From NCBI GenBank assembly GCA_022843465.1, contig JALHNO010000013.1:36138-100137 (forward strand): DNA of 64,000 bases, given 5' to 3'. The DNA is from Pseudomonadota bacterium. GTDB lineage: Bacteria > Pseudomonadota > Gammaproteobacteria > Xanthomonadales > Ahniellaceae. The position numbers were made by a program, and so were the translations under genes. Below the pieces are notes generated by a model. The model saw only the letters and a program-made list of their open reading frames with translations, did not search any database and was not told the DNA's origin. Shown one piece after another: positions 61,742 to 64,000 of this stretch (positions are counted from its first letter, which is position 1; every line of letters starts with the position of its first letter).

Positions 61742-62170
61742 TCACTCGCGCGTGATGACAAACTTGCCGAAGGCGACACCGAGATCCCAGCCCTTGCCTT
61801 TTCCGGCAAGGGCCAGGCTGACATTGCCCTTGGTCATCGCCGAGGCTTTGGCCGATTTTGCCGCTCCGGCATGCGCTTCGCTGGCGACATAGGTGCCGAG
61901 GATCTCGCTGATATTGTCGATTCCGGAGAATTCGCCGCGACCGTCGGTGATTGAGGATTTGCCGAAGGTGATGCCGCCTCCCTTGGCGACCAGGGTGACC
62001 CGCATCGTCTGGCCGTTGTTGCAGCGAACCGTACCGCTGCCCTTGGCGGTCTTGTAGAACGCCGACCAGCCCTTCAGCTGGAAGCTCATCTTGCAGTCGG
62101 CCTCGGCCGATTGCGCCTCAGGCGCAGCTGCCAGCAGGAGAAGGGAGCAGGACAGGATGATCGATCGCAT
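61742..62170 (-). CDS. Small secreted protein of unknown function
   Basis: A 142-residue protein with signal peptide (SIILSCSLLLLAAAPEAQS, cleavage near AEA). The mature part is rich in Gly, Ser and Lys in beta-like pattern (FQLKGWSAFYKTAKGSGTVRCNNG, then TLVAKGGGITFGKS, SLALAGKGKGWDLGVAFGKFVIT). One Cys pair (DCKM and VRCNN) may form a disulfide. I do not recognise a named family; proteins with this pattern appear to be conserved hypotheticals in Xanthomonadales. Start 62170 gives the signal peptide; the longer frame to 62233 does not. Confidence 0.75.
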   Translation of the reverse strand: MRSIILSCSLLLLAAAPEAQSAEADCKMSFQLKGWSAFYKTAKGSGTVRCNNGQTMRVTLVAKGGGITFGKSSITDGRGEFSGIDNISEILGTYVASEAHAGAAKSAKASAMTKGNVSLALAGKGKGWDLGVAFGKFVITRE

Positions 62171-62324
62171 GGTGAGCTCCAGAAAGGTGAGGCGGTGCTG
62201 GTCAGCCCGGTATCGCCTGATCGCGGACCGCACGTCCGTTGCAGACCGTAATTCTGCCCGTCGCGCCGCACAATGACCAGCGCGCAGCGCTCAGGACGTG
62301 CGCCGTGTCGCAGGCCGCTGGCGC

Positions 62325-62330
62325 TACAAT
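62325..62330 (+). promoter_or_regulatory. Possible -10 box for nfuA
   Basis: TACAAT, 27 bp before the nfuA ATG, matches the -10 consensus at 5 of 6 positions. No clear -35 lies 16-18 bp upstream. The 62171-62356 gap otherwise shows nothing and separates divergent genes. Confidence 0.3.
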
Positions 62331-62356
62331 GGTGGCGATCAACTGTACGGCTCAAT

Positions 62357-62941
62357 ATGCTTACCATCAGCAGCAACGCGCAATCGCATTTCCGTCGCAT
62401 TCTTGAGCAGCAGGGCATCGCTGATCTCGGGATACGTCTGTCTGCCGTGCATCCCGGCACGCTCAAGGCTGACTGCCGACTGGAGTTCTGCGAGCCCGAT
62501 GACCTCAATGGCGATGAGTGGATGCTCGAGTGCGAGGGGTTCTCGCTCTACGTCGCCGCCGACAGTACCGCCTGGCTGGACGCGGCCGAACTCGACTTTG
62601 TTGGTCAGGCCGGCGCCGCCCAGCTCACCATCAAGGCTCCGAATCTGAAGGGCAAGGTGCCCGGTGCCGACGCCAGTGTGGTCGATCGTGTCCGTCATGT
62701 GCTGGACTCGGAGATTGCGCCCATGCTGGCTGCGCACGGCGGCAAGGTCGCGCTGCAGGAGGTCGATGCCGATGGTGTGGTCACGCTGCGCTTTGGTGGC
62801 GGCTGCCATGGCTGTGGGATGGTTGATGTCACCCTCAGGGACGGTATCGAAAAGACCTTGCGTGAGCGGGTTCCTGAAGTCAGCGCGGTGCGTGACGCCA
62901 CCGACCACGCCAGTGGCAGTGCGCCCTACATCAAGCGCTGA
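62357..62941 (+). CDS. nfuA: Fe-S cluster biogenesis protein NfuA
   Basis: A 194-residue carrier of [4Fe-4S] clusters. The N-terminal domain is a degenerate A-type (IscA-like) scaffold; the C-terminal Nfu domain has the cluster-binding CxxC in GGGCHGCGM (Cys150, Cys153). The order and length match NfuA. Start 62357 gives [12 protein letters not shown] as in the family. Confidence 0.95.
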   Translation: MLTISSNAQSHFRRILEQQGIADLGIRLSAVHPGTLKADCRLEFCEPDDLNGDEWMLECEGFSLYVAADSTAWLDAAELDFVGQAGAAQLTIKAPNLKGKVPGADASVVDRVRHVLDSEIAPMLAAHGGKVALQEVDADGVVTLRFGGGCHGCGMVDVTLRDGIEKTLRERVPEVSAVRDATDHASGSAPYIKR

Positions 62942-62947
62942 ACCGGC

Positions 62948-64000
62948 ATGCCTGCCGCAGACGATTCCGCTGTGGCACAGGGGTTCGCCGGTTGGTTGCA
63001 ACGCCATGGTCTGCTGCTTCGTCTTGCCGGCTTCTATCTGCTGATCTCATTGCCAACCCTGCTGATCGTCGAGGCGATCGTGCTGACCATGGAGTTCCGC
63101 GAGTTTTCGCGTTCCGCAGACCAGGGCAGCCTGTTGCGCAGTCTCGATGCGGAAGTCATGCGCCTGCAGGATCTGCGCGCGCACGGGCTGAAGTCGAGCG
63201 GCCAGGTGCTGGCGCGTGAACTGGACTCCTGGATTCTTGGTATGGAGCGTCCACGGCCGGGCGGCGAGTCGCAGACCTACGTGGTTCTTGAGCTGAGCGA
63301 TCAGCCCTTCGCCGCCATCGTGCAGGGGCTTGATGGCCGGATCCTGGCGCACAATCGCAATGCCGAGCATTGGCGCATAGATGCGGCTGTCGCTGACGAG
63401 ATGACCGGCGCAATTGAACGCGCGCGCGAAATTGCCCGGGCCAGTAGTCCGCAATGGATGCGCCGCTACGCCGCGCCGCTGCGCACCCCGTCCGGCGCAC
63501 TCGATGGCTGGCTGGTGCTGGAAGTACGTCTGCCGCAGCCCTGGCGCAAGCTGCTGTTCAAGGTCAGCTATGAATGGCCCCTGTTGATCGCCTACCTGCT
63601 GGTGTTCTCGATCGGTACCTTCCTGTTTTTCAATCGCTGGGTCAGTGGGCGACTCAATCGCATTGCCGCGGCCGCCGATGCCTGGCGCCATGGCGATTTC
63701 ACGGTCTCGATCGCTGACAAGGCGGCTGATGAGCTGGGACTGCTTTCGCACCGGCTGGATCGCATGGCGAACGATCTGCGCGAACTGGTCCACGCCCGTG
63801 CCGAGGTCGCGATGTTGAACGAGCGCGCGCGACTGGCGCGCGATCTGCACGACACGGTCAAGCAGAAGGCCTTCGCGCTCAGTCTGCAGATCGCGACAGC
63901 GCGGGCGAGAATGCCCGCGCAGGCCGGCGACGCACTGCCGGCGCTTGAGGAGAGCAGCAAACTTGCCGAGGAAATCCAGCGCGAACTGCTGGTGATCCTG
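62948..64000 (+). CDS. NarL-class sensor histidine kinase (partial, runs off the window)
   Basis: 351 residues are visible and the frame is open to the window end. A first membrane segment (LLRLAGFYLLISLPTLLIVEAIVL) and a second (EWPLLIAYLLVFSIGTFLFF) enclose a periplasmic sensor domain of about 175 residues. A HAMP segment (RWVSGRLNRIAAAADAWRHGDF) and the HisKA_3 box ARLARDLHDTVKQKAFAL with phosphoacceptor His301 follow. The ATP-binding domain and likely LuxR-type partner lie beyond 64000. The ATG is 6 bp after the nfuA stop, so they may be cotranscribed. Confidence 0.9.
   Translation, partial: MPAADDSAVAQGFAGWLQRHGLLLRLAGFYLLISLPTLLIVEAIVLTMEFREFSRSADQGSLLRSLDAEVMRLQDLRAHGLKSSGQVLARELDSWILGMERPRPGGESQTYVVLELSDQPFAAIVQGLDGRILAHNRNAEHWRIDAAVADEMTGAIERAREIARASSPQWMRRYAAPLRTPSGALDGWLVLEVRLPQPWRKLLFKVSYEWPLLIAYLLVFSIGTFLFFNRWVSGRLNRIAAAADAWRHGDFTVSIADKAADELGLLSHRLDRMANDLRELVHARAEVAMLNERARLARDLHDTVKQKAFALSLQIATARARMPAQAGDALPALEESSKLAEEIQRELLVIL

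Noticed and set aside
1-64000. tRNA, rRNA, insertion sequences, transposases or phage integrases
   Set aside because: I looked for them, especially at the ends of the polysaccharide locus and around the lower-GC block, and saw none. The duplication at 27663-28652 has no terminal inverted repeats.

Overview
The window looks like a chromosomal segment of a high-GC gammaproteobacterium, most likely of the order Lysobacterales (Xanthomonadales). This is inferred from the set of protein families (fused ThrA next to ThrB and ThrC, PhoP/PhoQ-like pair, NfuA, SlyX, PhhB, a MarR-type EPS-associated regulator) and from the style of the palindromic intergenic repeats. No rRNA or tRNA gene is visible, so genus and species cannot be given.

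Layout. (1) 1-144 is a hexanucleotide microsatellite cut by the window edge. (2) 192-3269, minus strand, is part of a 3-hydroxyanthranilate (kynurenine pathway) degradation operon: semialdehyde dehydrogenase, beta-carbonic anhydrase, RidA-type deaminase and 3-hydroxyanthranilate dioxygenase. (3) 3460-5282 holds a FecR-like secreted protein and an O-antigen ligase-like membrane protein. (4) 5281-5915 is a 194-bp tandem repeat rich in hairpins. (5) 6021-6560 is an RfaH-type antiterminator, followed at 6784-6796 by an exact ops element. (6) 6831-38114 is an uninterrupted same-strand run of polysaccharide genes of about 31 kb: sugar-nucleotide enzymes (UDP-GalNAcA, GDP-6-deoxy-hexose and CDP-6-deoxy-hexose routes), an ABC exporter (Wzm/Wzt), about ten glycosyltransferases, three methyltransferases, an acyltransferase, two asparagine-synthase-type amidotransferases, a carbamoyltransferase, a polymerase-like membrane protein and a chimeric gene made by a local duplication. 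(7) 38115-38560 holds 73-bp tandem repeats with a palindromic core. (8) 38707-50028 is a second polysaccharide block: Gmd, GDP-fucose synthase, WecA-type priming enzyme, ligase/polymerase, Sel1-like protein, outer-membrane beta-barrel, short Wza, Wzc tyrosine kinase, PHP phosphatase and a VpsP-like protein. (9) 50025-53589 holds housekeeping genes and a large lipoprotein. (10) 53771-58466 is thrABC. (11) 58543-61225 is a PepSY-like protein with a PhoP/PhoQ-like pair. (12) 61260-62170 has two minus-strand genes (phhB and a small secreted protein). (13) 62357-64000 holds nfuA and a truncated NarL-class sensor kinase.

How it works together. Regions 5-8 read as one surface polysaccharide locus with its own elongation control. 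The RfaH-like protein would load on RNA polymerase at the ops site in the leader and carry it through the long operon. WecA would start a glycan on undecaprenyl phosphate and the glycosyltransferases would extend it with amidated, carbamoylated, methylated and acylated sugars. Export is less clear, because an ABC exporter and Wza/Wzc/beta-barrel parts are both present and no Wzx flippase is seen. These roles are inferred from protein families; the structure of the product cannot be read from sequence.

The items I consider most unusual are the locus-embedded RfaH/ops pair, the chimeric gene at 28084-28728, the carbonic anhydrase inside the aromatic-degradation operon, and the hybrid export machinery.
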